Of a stretch of DNA of 64,000 nt, positions 1-10,909 are shown in pieces. The position numbers and the translations under genes are program-made. Numbering within the stretch: position 1 is the first letter of the stretch; each line of letters begins with the position of its first letter. The notes under the pieces were generated by a model. That model did not search any database. It saw only the letters and a program-made list of their open reading frames with translations, and was not told where the DNA came from. This DNA comes from Larix kaempferi (Eukaryota > Streptophyta > Pinopsida > Pinales > Pinaceae), in the NCBI GenBank assembly GCA_027924585.1, contig BSBM01000007.1:6836001-6900000 (forward strand), read 5' to 3'.

Positions 1-330
1 AAAGCGCACAATAATAGTAAATCATACAACTTTAATCCAACAAAAATGCTCTAAATGGCATGATAGATTCATAAAGAAGAAAGTCTTCTAGGAAGGAGAC
101 TGGGCTCTGTTATATGATTCACAGTTTAAGAGGGATTTCAAGGGCAAGCTACGCACTCGTTGGTAGGGACCTTATCAAATAGATCGAGTATTTGACAATG
201 GAACAATATGATTGATCACCATTGATGAAAACAAGACACCATTATTTGCAAATGGTCATCGACTGCGACTATATCACAAACCGATCTCAAAAGATACTTT
301 CGTTTCACATGTTGCAGATGATCCAGAATA
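1..330 (+). pseudogene. Gypsy integrase C-terminal tail (element A)
   Basis: The + strand reads as the end of a Ty3/gypsy polyprotein: a stretch like LLYDSQFKRDFKGKLRTRW, then GPYQIDRVFDNGT, then TPLFANGHRLRLYHKP near position 280. This is the GKLRxRWxGPY / NGHRLKxYH signature that follows the integrase core in non-chromoviral plant gypsy elements. In-frame stops are present (after RTRW and after DNGTI), so it is a relic, and the rest of pol lies outside the window. It matches in orientation the long extra ORF at 16230-19892, from which it is now separated by element T. Family assignment is secure; joining it to the distant ORF is inference. Confidence 0.75.
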
Positions 331-639
331 TCAGTTAACGCTAGGGCAGGGATTTTTCTCAACCCCTATGAATTTTTAAGAACTTCAATATCCACACATA
401 ATTTGTACATAAATAATTTATTTTTCATTCTGTATTTTATCTATTTTTCATTTTGCATTTGATCGGGTTTGTTTTGAAGAATTGTGTGCAGGAATTAACT
501 GGAGGAACAATAGTCGTGACCGGGCTAGATGATTGCAGACACCTTACATTGTTTCCTGATTTAATAAATCTCTTTTGAAGAAGATGGATGATTCGTTAGT
601 TTTCAGCAGCTAGCTGAAAAATCTACCTGTTACTCATTT
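331..639 (+). other. Noncoding spacer after pol of element A
   Basis: This T-rich stretch lies between the integrase tail and the minisatellite. I see no reading frame longer than a few dozen codons and no PPT or LTR start. It is probably part of the long pol-to-extra-ORF spacer of element A. Confidence 0.4.
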
Positions 640-1155
640 TGCACAGCTACGACTCCTTACCTTGCTCATTCTTCTAATTTTCGCAGCTGTAACTCTACTA
701 TTTTCCATTCACTTCACTTTTCCAGCAGCTGCGACTCCGCTACTTTGGCTTATTTTACCAAGTTTCGCAGCTACAACTCCACTATTTTTATCATTTTCTC
801 CTTTTTCCAGTAGCTGCGACTCCACCACTTTTGCTTATTCCGCCAAGTCTAGCAGTTGCGACTCCGCTATTCCCATTTCATTTTCGCCTTTTTCCAGCAG
901 TTGCAACTCTGCCCCTTTTGTCTATTCCACCAAGTCTGGTAGTTGCGACTCCGCTATTTCCATTTCATTTTCTCCTTTTACCAGCAGCTGCAACACTGCT
1001 ATTCTTACCTATTCCGCCAAGTCTAGTAGTTGTTATTCCGCTATTTTTGCCTTTTCTCCAAATTTTTGCAGCTGGAACTCCGCCATATTTCACCGAACTC
1101 TGATCAAGTCTTCATTCTTAGCTCCTCTTATTCATCAATTGCAACTCCGCTAGAT
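640..1155 (+). repeat. Diverged minisatellite, ~40-45 bp period
   Basis: A motif close to AGCAGCTGCGACTCCGCTA recurs about every 40-45 bp, with starts near 643, 683, 723, 766, 812, 851, 894, 933, 982, 1023, 1068 and 1137. The spacers are pyrimidine-rich (TTTTCC, CCATTTCATTTT). Two overlapping frames stay open across it (662-1153 and 831-1103) and would give Ser/Phe/Pro-rich repeats, but this follows from the repeat having no stop triplets and is not evidence of a protein. Related AGCTGYAAC-type words recur in the LTR of element A (about 20337, 20740, 20808), so the array may belong to that element. Confidence 0.7.
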
Positions 1156-1305
1156 TTTCTGCCTTTTAGAATAGTCTCGCCGCTAATGATCTAACCTGGT
1201 TCTAATTTAAATGATGACTCCACAGCTCGAATCGCAGTCTGTCAAGAACGATGATAACTATTGGACCATCCTACGTACCTGTCAGCATGAATGCACGTAT
1301 TAGCC

Positions 1306-2245
1306 TATATTGGATAAAACTCTCTATGGCTTGGGAATACCACAACAGACAGATGACTACCAGAAATCTACTCAATTCTCAAAGCAATGCTATTATAAAT
1401 GACAATGTGAAGATAATGGAGAAATGTAACCAACCTCGATCCAATGTTTGATGTAGATCCCTGTTGGAGCTTTCAATCCATGCACATCCAAGCACTTGTA
1501 ATCTGCAAATTAGTCTTGACAACCAATATCTAACAAGTACATGTGATATATAAATGAAATTAACATTATCAATAACAATGGTCCATAATATCATAAGAAA
1601 ATGTAACCCAATGTACAATAAATGACATTCACACCATGAATGGACGAGAATATGAGTATTTCTATTAATGAACAAGAAGAAGTACAGAGTGATACGACCT
1701 CTTGTCGGCAACCAATCTGAACCAAAGATCTAGATCAATCCACTTTTGCCTCCACCACTTCAATCCTCCATGAATGGCAAACTCAAACTAGAAAGGAGTT
1801 TGGAAGGTGAACATAAATGGTTCACAACTACAAGGATCAATGAGTGCAGACTCAAGATAGGGAAAAAATCCACTAGAGTTCTCTTACGATTCTCCTCTTC
1901 CTCCCATCCATAAGCCATATGTGCTCAATATATAGTTATCTCAAAGGTAGGTGAAAGAGCACATCGAGGCGTTACTTGGGCAGATGGAGAGCCAAAGGTC
2001 ACCCAATGACCGCTTTTTGGGAGTAAAAAGTAATTAATAGTGGTTTTTACCATTTTACATGCTACCCGTGGGCTATAGGGATGCAACTCGTGGGTACGCC
2101 TGCTATGAAGATGCAACAGGTGGGTAGGAATAAAAATAAGGCAAACTGGTATCACTGAAGGATAAAAATGGATCTAAGTCACTGAAATGGATCCTACAGG
2201 ACAAAGAATGCTGATGCTCACAGAGTGGAAGATTTCTGTGTAATA
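1306..2245 (-). repeat. 3' LTR of element T
   Basis: It aligns base for base over its full length with 14867-15805. The element reads on the - strand, so the LTR starts at 2245 (TATTACACAG, from TGTTACACAG by one transition) and ends at 1306. A TATATA box candidate lies at about 1929-1936. No strong polypurine tract is visible just inside at 2246-2262; the - strand there reads only a mixed AGGTGGCATC. Confidence 0.9.
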
Positions 2246-4605
2246 GATGCCACCTAATGTGTGAGGTCAGAGACTGAAAGTGCTACAATGGCCGAAATAC
2301 ATTATAAAACTCAGAAGTGGAGTGATGGAGACACAAGTGGAAAGAACAGCTCACTCATCATAATACAATAGTATCTCTGAATACATGTCGGTATAGTACA
2401 ACAATATGATACAATGGCCATGAATAGGTAGTACATGATGGATATATGTCACAAGTGATCATAGCCATGATCCCTCTACAGTAAGATACGGTCTTCTGCT
2501 GGAAAGGAAACAACTGGTGCAAAACTGGAGGTACAAACTACTGAAATCTGAGAAGTGATATCTCAGATGTAAAGTCAAAGTCATATGTAGCATACTGAAT
2601 GCCACAATCGCCCAGGGTCTTCTACACAATTCTTCAATGGTGCAAGTCCCATCAAGTGAATAAAGGATTTGGGGTCGAACCTGATGAGACATCGTCTGAT
2701 TACCGGTCAATGATGTATACCGTTAATAGATGCGAGATGACCCACCAATAATGAAAATGGGCATCAAGGCATAGAGCACAATCATCAGAGTGTGAATAAA
2801 TGGGTTGAATTCGAACACTAGGATGAATCCATCGATCAGGGGACATTGATGTATTCCCAAAACTGTCGATGGCGAGAGAACCTGCCACTAATGACTGCAA
2901 GCCTCAAGGTACTCAACCGAACTCTAAGCCTCAAGTCCCAGAGTAAATGAGTTGAAGTCGACGGAACGAGACTCGCTGGAAGGAGGGCATTAAGGCATCC
3001 CCCATCAACTAGCACGAGGTACCAGCAATGCTCAAAGATTTGGAAGATCTCAGGTGAAACAGAATGAATCAATAAGGATGGCCGACATGCAATAGTCAAG
3101 AGATCTAAGGAGTGGCCGACACTGGTTTCAGGACTTCTTTTGAACAAGAGCATGAGCAGATGGATAGAATCAGGCAACATAGACTTGACATAAACTGTGC
3201 AATGTAGGAGGCATTACAGAGGGCTCCATAATGACTGGAAGCTTAACCAATTGGCAGAGGAAACTAAGAAACAAGTACAGCTCCTAAGGCCCAACTATAG
3301 TCTCGACTCATAATGTACAGAGTGGAATGAATGCTCTGTTAAAGGCGACACAACAGCCGCCAACAAGAAATAGTGACCATAATCCCGTCTAGCTTTTTGG
3401 AATATTTGATTTTTTTGGTTTTTTTCATATTTGGGAAAAGCTTGAAAAAGAATAAAATTGCTTATAGTACAACAGGTGAGGGAACGAGTGTCAAATAGCT
3501 AGCAGACTAGTCCCAAGCAGTGGAACATACCTATGCTCAATGCAAAGAAGTACATGCAGGATGTGGACACTCGGGGGTGCGTTCCCTCAGGGTCAAAAGG
3601 TCATCAAATTGTGAAGGGAAAATATATAAGCTATGTAGGGCTCGACAGGGAAAAGTGCTGAGGCACCAGGCTAACAATTGAGTAAGCGGGAGCCAGCACA
3701 AGGCTCAAGCAACAAGCAGGATGATGCAATGCAATCACAACATGATATAACTGAGGGGAGTCCTTAAGGGAGATGGCCAACATAAGACAAAGTAGAGTAT
3801 GAGTCTTTATCGCAATGTTATGGCGTGACTACAAAGGACTCCCAATCCTGAGGACAAACAACGACATGGGCACCAAAATGCATAACGGGGTTCTAACTAG
3901 GGTACCCATGTTTAGGAAAGCCCTACCGCCACATGATGACACTTCTATAGCAGTGTGAAGGTTCCGTGTCAGTCACGAAGCGGGGTCACACCTAGGGTTT
4001 ATGAAAATGGTCAACAGGTCAAATGCATAATGCATGTGAAAATGGCATCTAACCTATATGCCAGGTGTGAAATGTACCTGCCGTAGGTGTGAAATGGTTC
4101 AAAACAACTCTCACCGAGGAAATCTGTTGAAAAAACACTACTCCATGACACAATATTAGTTCATAATGGCTCAAAATGGCAAAAACTATAGAAAAGTGGG
4201 TCCATAAAATTATAAATAGTAATAAAAATTTGTAATTTTCAATTCATTTGCACTATTCACCAATTGGAGTTATTTGGGTAGTTTTCACCTGAAACTTCAA
4301 ACGCCGATTGTGGGAGCTACAAGCGACCGTTCAGCGAACCGTCCGGAGCAGGTTAGTGGTCACTGCCATACCTTTCATTTAAGTGCTTTTATTTCAATTT
4401 TGGTTGGTGGAATTTTTTGTTTGGCCAAGCCCTAAATGGCTTCGGCGCTACCCACGGGCTATAAGTATGCGGGTCATGAGTAGGGAACCAAACACGCAGT
4501 CAAAAAACTGACTGCCCGTGTCTACCCGCCACTGTCTATAATTTATCCTGTGGGTACAGCCGTGAAGAAGTTTTTAAACATGAAATTGACTAAAAATTTC
4601 TTGCT
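2246..4605 (-). other. 3' noncoding region of element T
   Basis: About 2.4 kb lies between the 3' LTR and the antisense ORF. Short frames occur on both strands (for example 2459-2710, 2836-3180), but none shows a recognisable motif. Long noncoding 3' regions are usual in Tat-lineage elements. A T-rich tract lies at about 3400-3440. Confidence 0.5.
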
Positions 4606-5893
4606 TTGCACTCTAGGATGGTTCTAGAGTGGAGGGAAAGAGAGCATGACCAGGTAGATGAGGCCGTGCGCAACGATTTGCAAGCACAACAAGCATTGCA
4701 AGCATGCGGCTTATATAAATATTGGAGTCTCGGGGGTTTAAGGGCCCAGAAACCTACTACTCCGTCATTTGATCAACTACTGGGATGTGGATGCTCAACA
4801 CTTCATCCTCAACGGGCAAACACTGAAACTGGAAGTAGAGGATATCTATTTCATTACCGGTTTGTCCCGTAGAGGGGAGGTGGCTAGTCTTCGGTCACAG
4901 ACCATGGGTGGTGGGATCACTGTGAAAGATTACATAGTGCGGTATTGTCCCGCCAACACACGAGCAGTGGGAAGCCAAGTGCTAGTCAACCTCATAGTGG
5001 ACTTGAGCACAAATATCATAGTGGCTACTCTGGTACGGATCACGGGATCCAAAGCACTACATCAGGCATCTAGACCAGTGATGTTCTACGCATCACAATG
5101 CTTTTAGCCTACTATATTCGATTGGTGTACTACTCTGCTGGTGTCTATGAAGACACAATTGACGGAATACAAAGAGGGTAAGGCCAAAAACTTTGGGTAT
5201 GGTAGCATCCTCTGCAGTTTCTTCTTTGAGAGGGTTCCTAGACTTAGCCCGAGGGTGGATGTCCCTCCTCACAGTCTCCGAGATCCAGCCCTGACCCGGT
5301 GGGCTGAGATATTGACATGATAGGGTGGTGGCCATCTGGCGTCACCATATACTGAGGAGTTCTTCCGTTGGTGGAACCGGCAGGTGATCGCGATAGAGGA
5401 CTATCCCTATGCAGGGATAGACTTCAAACAGGACCGTGACATGCTGCTCCCACCAGGCACAGCCTTCGGAGACATCGGTGAGTACTCTTTTGGTTTTGTG
5501 TTTATTAAATTTTTATGGATTTTTTGATTATAGTTGAAATGCAAAAAATATTTTTGGTGGTAGTATCATGTGCTAATGGGTGACTATTTGCTCGCAGACA
5601 AAGGCCCAATGAGACCCGAGGGCTTCCCGAGACATCGTCATCGGGGTAGAGATGAGGTGGCAGCAGATGCTGCAGCAGGGCATACGCTCTAGACATTGCG
5701 GCACAACGTATCACGGATGGTTGCTCGAGTTCCACCGATAGAGGTAGCCCGACTACCTAAGGCTATGCAACGCCAGGAAGTGGGTGTTCCCGGGGAGTGG
5801 GTGCGGCTACTGCAGCAGATGGCCAACGCAGTACAGTACTACTATGAGACACATCTCGTCGAGGCGGCATCTAGACCTCCTCGGAGGGAATAG
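4606..5893 (+). pseudogene. Antisense extra ORF of Tat element T, plant-mobile-domain-like
   Basis: This ORF runs opposite to gag-pol, between the integrase/aRNH end and the 3' LTR, the position of the antisense ORF known in some Tat elements. The N-terminal part (4606-4780) reads in one frame; a frameshift near 4775 leads to a second frame that holds to the end. Visible motifs are YWDVDAQHFILNGQ, then EVEDIYFITGLSRRGE (4780-4880), KNFGYGSIL, FFERVP, EEFFRWWNRQ and AIEDYPYAGIDF (to 5430). This resembles the plant mobile domain found in retroelements and in MAIN/MAIL1-type proteins. In-frame stops lie at 5105-5107, 5318-5323 and 5690-5692; an intron at 5478-5597 keeps the phase. It ends in TAG at 5891-5893. 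Function is unknown. The family match is from memory of motif style. Confidence 0.7.
5478..5597 (+). other. Putative intron in the antisense ORF
   Basis: The donor reads GACATCG|GTGAGT and the acceptor TTTGCTCGCAG|ACAAAG, giving a 120-bp AT-rich intron. Removing it joins the upstream frame ending AFGDI to a downstream frame reading KGPMRPEGF and on to QQMANAVQYYYETH with phase preserved. Canonical splice sites and phase conservation support a real intron on the + strand, so the ORF was once expressed antisense to the element. Confidence 0.65.
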
Positions 5894-6070
5894 ATATCTT
5901 GGGGTCTCATCATTTTTTGTATCGATATGTATATTTTTGAGGGCTACGGGCTCCAGTTTTGTATGACACTACCATTTTTGGACATATTTATATATATATA
6001 TAACTTTGATTCTCGGTTCTACTACATGTGTGTATGTTACAAATGTATGAATGTCTTTGTGTTTATGTGC
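5894..6070. other. Spacer between antisense ORF and aRNH
   Basis: This AT-rich stretch includes a TATATATATATA run near 5988. The two convergent ORFs end on either side of it, so it may hold their 3' ends. I see no polyadenylation site I can defend. Confidence 0.35.
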
Positions 6071-6499
6071 TCATGATGAATGTGACAAATGCCAATCTAA
6101 TACATAGTTAGTGTATGCATCAGATATATAATTATGACTTCTCGGAATATGAATATATGTAATGGAAACAAAATGTCTCTCCAAGAGTTGTACCTTAAGG
6201 AATATCTGTAGTAATGTAGGGTCTCGTACATGGTACTGCCCATGCAGCTGAGACACAACTAGTTGTGAATCCAGGCGGACTTCTAAATACTGGATGTCAT
6301 GTGAAATGGCATCCCGAAGTAGCTCAACAACGGCACTATACTCAGCCACATTGTTAGATGTAGGACCGAGACAAGCACCTCCTGAGGACACAACTAGGTG
6401 GTCAGGTGAGAAGATAACCCAGGCACGAGAAGCAAGCTGCTGCGTATGTTGGCTAGCACCATCCACGAAACCTAAGAACATAGGACATCCCATTGACAT
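6071..6499 (-). CDS. Archaeal-type RNase H (aRNH) domain of element T
   Basis: The 142-residue frame matches RNase HI of the archaeal/plant type that Tat-lineage elements have acquired. The four catalytic acids are all present: Asp in FVDGAS, Glu in NNVAEYSA, Asp in VRLDSQLV and Asp in SDAYTN. Most described Tat elements place this domain between the gypsy RNase H and integrase; here it lies after integrase, in a different frame, with the integrase stop at 6616 and about 115 bp between. The sequence just upstream of its first ATG reads TTTGATTGACAG on the - strand, which could be a splice acceptor, so the domain may be made from a spliced or separate message. Intact over its length, unlike its neighbours. 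Confidence 0.85.
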   Translation of the reverse strand: MSMGCPMFLGFVDGASQHTQQLASRAWVIFSPDHLVVSSGGACLGPTSNNVAEYSAVVELLRDAISHDIQYLEVRLDSQLVVSQLHGQYHVRDPTLLQIFLKVQLLERHFVSITYIHIPRSHNYISDAYTNYVLDWHLSHSS

Positions 6500-6615
6500 C
6501 TGTCAATCAAACATAGGCTGATCAGCAGACCCGACAACCAAAAGGCAAACTAAACTATGTACAAAAAACTATACAATAGTGTACAAAAGTATCAGCTCGA
6601 ACCAAAGGTTAAAGC

Positions 6616-7720
6616 TTAATACCACTTGAGGTAGATCCCATTTCTAGGCTCCTTCAAGACAACTCTCTCGTAATCTTCTAACTCATAAGCTCCCTTTTCG
6701 AGGACATGCCTCACAATGTAAGGACCGTGCCACATGGGATTGAACTTACCTGCCCCCAGGGGTTCTTTAGCTTGGTCATACAAAAGTACCAAGTCACCTT
6801 CAGCATATTGCTGGGGACGAACAGACCTATCATATTGAACCTTGACATGACGCTTGTTAATATCAATGGCCATAGCGGCATCTCGACGGTGCTCGTCAAG
6901 TTGCTTGAGGTGTATTAAACGTTGCTCAATATATGTCGTATCAGGGAGGAGCTCTATGGCTAGCTTGAGCGAAGGGATTTCGCATTCAATCGGTAAAAGT
7001 GACTCCACACCATGAACTAACTGGAATGGTGAGAACCCGGTGGCAGTCTTAACTGCGGTTCGATATGCCCACAAAGCAGGATATAACATAATATGCCAAT
7101 TGGTCTTGCTTTGTTGGATGGTACGTTGGAGAATGGTCTTTAAAGACTTATTTACTGCTTCAACCTGACCATTCGCTTGAGGATAGTAGGAAGACAAGTG
7201 TTCCTGATGAAACCCAAGCTTGAGAGACAAATCCTCCATCATCTTATTTTGAAAGTGACTTCCATGGTCAATGACAATCTCTTTCAGGATACCGAATCGA
7301 GTGATAATCTGGTTGAACACGAAATGGGTTGCAGTAGCAATGTCAGCTTTTACTATAGGCATGGCCTCAGCTCACTTGGAAAAATAATCCACGGCCACAA
7401 TAATATGATGATGCCCCCTAGCTGAAGTTGGTTTGCAATCCATGAAATCTACCCCCCACTTAGTGAAGGGACCGACAGTGACTACCGGATGGAGGGCTGC
7501 TGGATGCGAGTGTATGTTCCGAGAAAACACCTGGCAAGGGTGACATCTCTTCACAATGTTAATACAATCTTTAAAGATGGTAGGCCAAAAATAACCCGCT
7601 CGCATGATACGCTGGGTTGTAGCAAGCCCGGATAAGTGACTGCCACACGCCCCCCGCATGGGAATCATTAAGTACCCATTCTGCTTCTTCGTGAGTCAAA
7701 CAACAACGGAGAATGGAATC
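6616..7720 (-). pseudogene. Integrase of element T
   Basis: From high to low coordinates: an H2C2 zinc region ending CHPCQVF, the core with Asp in KWGVDFMD, Asp in EIVIDHGSHF and Glu in ANGQVEAVNK, then the C-terminal part with VQYDRSVRPQQYAEGDLVLL and WHGPYIVRHVLEKGAYEL near the end. The D-D-E triad is intact. One stop at 7372-7374 splits it after VAVDYFSK; TGA there looks like a mutated Trp codon. A frameshift separates the zinc region from the upstream linker at about 7670. It stops at 6616 after GIYLKWY, which is the normal end of pol in this group; no chromodomain follows. Confidence 0.85.
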
Positions 7721-8381
7721 CTTTCCTTGGCGATACAAAGTGTCACTGACGATAGTATAATCTTTAGAGTGATGTCTCACACGCCGTCGCTCATCTTGTG
7801 AATAATGCGGAGGAAAATTCAAAGTTTGGAGATATACAATGACATCCCCATACCAAGGGTCCTTGGTCGAGATAAGAAATAAGTGTTCATCCACAAAGGA
7901 ATCTTCATGAATGACATCCTCATCAAGCCGTGGAAGGTCCAACATAAGTTCAGCGAACACCAATGATTTCACCGATTTTGCAGAAGCAAAATCGAGATCA
8001 AATTCCTGAAGGATCACAATCCATTTATTATACTTACCCCTGATAAGGCGTCATGATAGCACAAACTGAAACAGATTGATGTGAGCTACAATGGTGGTTG
8101 TTCGAAGCAAAATGTAATGCCGTGACCGCTGGACTGCGTGAACAGTCGCAAGTGCCAGCTTTTCTACGTGGGTGTACCTTAGCTAAGCATCTACTAAATT
8201 TTGACTAAGATAATAGATAACATGCTCGATGAGCACATCATCTACATGAACCAAGACCATGCCAATAGTCTCTTGAGACGCGACCACATAAAGAATGAAA
8301 TTTCGTGTAAAGTCCGGCGGACTAAGCACAGGGGCCGATACCAAAGCTTTCTTAAGGGCGTCGAAAGACTGCTGGGCTCGC
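7571..8381 (-). pseudogene. Gypsy RNase H and connection region of element T
   Basis: It continues from RT with a WDERAQQSFDALKKAL segment, then a degenerate RNase H (ILYVVASQETIGMVL, where the catalytic Asp of the usual LYVDAS is Val) and a tail RGKYNKWIVILQEFDLDF. After that the chain goes straight to LPRLDEDV and DPWYGDVIVYLQ, the start of the integrase zinc region, so no aRNH lies between RNase H and integrase. Stops and a frameshift near 8020 break it. Loss of the first Asp in the gypsy RNase H, with an intact aRNH elsewhere, fits reports that the original domain decays once aRNH is present; here it may be simple decay. Confidence 0.75.
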
Positions 8382-9245
8382 TCATCCCAGATAAAATGTG
8401 TCTTTCTTCAATAGGTGTGCAAAAACTTTAGTAATACTGGCATAGTTAGCTATAAACCGACGCAGAAAAGTAGCTCTCCTTTGGAGGCTCTGAAGTTGTA
8501 ACAGATTATGCAGAGGAGGAAATTGAAGTATTGCCTCAACTTTGAGAGGATCGACTCTAATACCCTCCCTTGAAACTATGAATCCTAGAAGGCAACCAGT
8601 CCTAACAACGAAGATGCATTTGTTTGGATTCAATTGAATTTTGTAGTGAATATATCGTTCGAGAATCATATGGAGGTGCTTGGGGTGGTCCACTCTCTTG
8701 TGAGAATGGCTAGCAAGATCATCCAAGAAAAATTCCATAATCATCTTAAGATCGTGAAAGGAATAGGTCATGGCTCGCTGAAAAGTAGCTCCGGTGTTCT
8801 TGAGGCTGAAGGGCATTTTCCAGTACGCAAAGGTTCCCCATGGACAAATAAATGCCGCTTTATGTTGGTCCGTGGGTTTGATTTGAATCTGATTATAACT
8901 TGAGAATCCGTCCATGAATGAAAAAATCTCACTCCCCGCACAAGCATCCAATATTTGATCAATGAATGGCATGGGGAAGTTGTCTTTCGGACATGCATGG
9001 TTCAAATCTCTGAAATCAGTGCATACACGGATTGTTCCCTGCTTCTTATCCATAGGAACGGGGTTTGACACCCATTCGGTAAGGGGAACGGGGTAGATGA
9101 AACTAGCTTTGAGCAGTTTCTCCACCTCTGCCTTAATAGCAGCTTCCTTCCTAGGGTTCATGGCATGTAAGCATTGTCGAACCGGTTTAGCATTAGGATA
9201 CGTTCTAATCTCGTGTTCAACAATGCGGGGGTCTATTCCTAGCAT
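8382..9245 (-). pseudogene. Reverse transcriptase of element T
   Basis: The 287-residue open frame holds the RT fingers and palm: IRTYPNAKPVRQ at the start, VPMDKKQGTIRVCTDFRDLN, PMPFIDQILD, IFSFMDGFSSYNQI (first Asp), the MPFSLKNTGATFQRAM segment and the FFLDDLASHS catalytic box with both Asp residues kept. It ends inside the thumb and connection at FYLG. It is in another frame than the protease-linker ORF just above it (9284-10045), so at least one indel lies at about 9250-9283. Confidence 0.88.
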
Positions 9246-9283
9246 CTCCTCAGATGACCAGGCGAAAGCTTCGTGGAGCTCAG

Positions 9284-10909
9284 TTACAAGTCAGTGTAAA
9301 TAGCAATCTCCTTAGGAGTGCAATCAGCACTGACGTAAACATTCTCAATCTTTCCGGGAGTGTGGGAGATGTTGATCAAAGTGGTTGGAGAAATATTGGC
9401 CATATTCCACTCCAAGAAAATATCATGCGACTGCAAAAGAGCCACCGGGTGACCAACCATCTCAGCTAGAGTCATCCTAAACTCCTCTTGCTCAACGAGC
9501 TCAAGGTTGGGAAGGAAATAAGAGTGATGGTGCATATCTTCCCAAGGCCTCTCACTACCACACATGGCTTCGATGATAGCTTCATCAGATGGCAAAGTAT
9601 CATCAAGGCAATCGTGAGAGCAAGATGATTTAGCTGCCCAAACTGGCAGTGTAACGGGATCTTCTTCAACTGTCTGGGAAGAAGAGAGATCCGGATCTGC
9701 AGTGGTTTGTTGGATATGATCATAAGTGAGCTCCGCTACAGATAAGGTCATAGACATCCCGACATGCGCAATGTCTCCAGACACAGAATCCGCTGATGGA
9801 AAAATCCATGGATCATTACAATAGGAAGTCCGGAATAAAATACTACTTGAAGGAGGAGGTGCACTGTCGGAAATGGTTCCGATAAAATTCACAGGTGTGG
9901 AATGGTTAAAAGTTCCCATCAATGATGGGTACATCCCAACACCTATGTTCCCAGTTGTCGGCTGAGAGTCAGAAACTTGTAGGACTACAGATCTTATAGA
10001 TGCTGTGGAAGGAGTACCAACAAAATCCAGCTGATTGATCGTCACAATGTTGCCTTCATGGGGAAATCAAATAACTCGAAATACAGTAGATGCAACAGCC
10101 TTCATAGCATACATCCAGTTCCGACCCAGTAAAAGGTTGTAGTCGATGGGCACATCAACCACTTCGACTTCAATAGGCACAGACTTACCTCCCAAGGAGA
10201 CAACAAGGGAAGGGATAATTCCATGCGGCGTAAAAGACCTACCATCGAATGCAATGAGTGTAGTTCTAGACGCGAGTAGAGGAGGAGAGCCAAGAGCTTT
10301 CCAACAAGCTAACGACATTACTGACGTAGAGACACCTTCATCAACCATAGTACGTTTGACGAAGCTCTTAAGGAAAACCACCTGGATTTGAAAATCCACG
10401 TGGTAAGGTAAGCGAGGCTGGACATCAGTAGTGTCGAACTTGATAACACTAGGAATTCCCCCATCCTGAACTCCTAACGCACTCAAAAGGGCATGCTTTT
10501 GAGAAGGACAGGCTTGCAAAACTTCAAGAGTTGACATGGCACACGAAGTTTGGCCCAAATCTTCTACGATGGAGTAGTTCTGGGTGGCTCGAGCATTTGG
10601 ATTATGCGTGGAGCGCTTAAGAACACCCTTCGGTATCTGCAGCATAATGGAAGGCTTCTTAGTATGCAAGGAATTATCAGGAGGAGGGGGAGGCTCATTC
10701 CCCAAATTCGGTTGTGCTGCACCATAATCGCATTGACGAGTAGCAACACAAACCTCCGACTGAACCATATTCACACATCCATAACCACTAGTATTGGAAG
10801 AAGCCGTTTCATTAGTACCATAACCAGTGGTGGGAGCATGCGAATCCATGTTTTGATGATGAGGAAGGGGATCCTTCAACACAGCTGGGCTCTGTGCCAA
10901 ATGCTTCAA
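9284..10909 (-). pseudogene. Protease and linker region of element T
   Basis: Two same-frame segments are split by TGA at 10067-10069. The upper part (10067-10909) ends in an aspartic protease: KRTMVDEGVSTSVMSLACW, FDGRSFTPHGI, IEVEVVDVPIDYNLLLGRNW. The active site reads Asp-Glu-Gly instead of Asp-Ser/Thr-Gly, and I recall DEGAST-type sites as usual in this branch of Tat elements, so it need not be a lesion. The lower part (9284-10045) is a Ser/Thr/Pro-rich linker before RT with no known fold; such a linker is common here. The N-terminal part (10500-10909) is low-complexity with a PPPPP run. Confidence 0.75.

Noticed and set aside
662-1153. 163-codon Ser/Phe-rich open frame
   Set aside because: It follows the minisatellite; two overlapping frames are open for the same reason and neither has a domain or start context.
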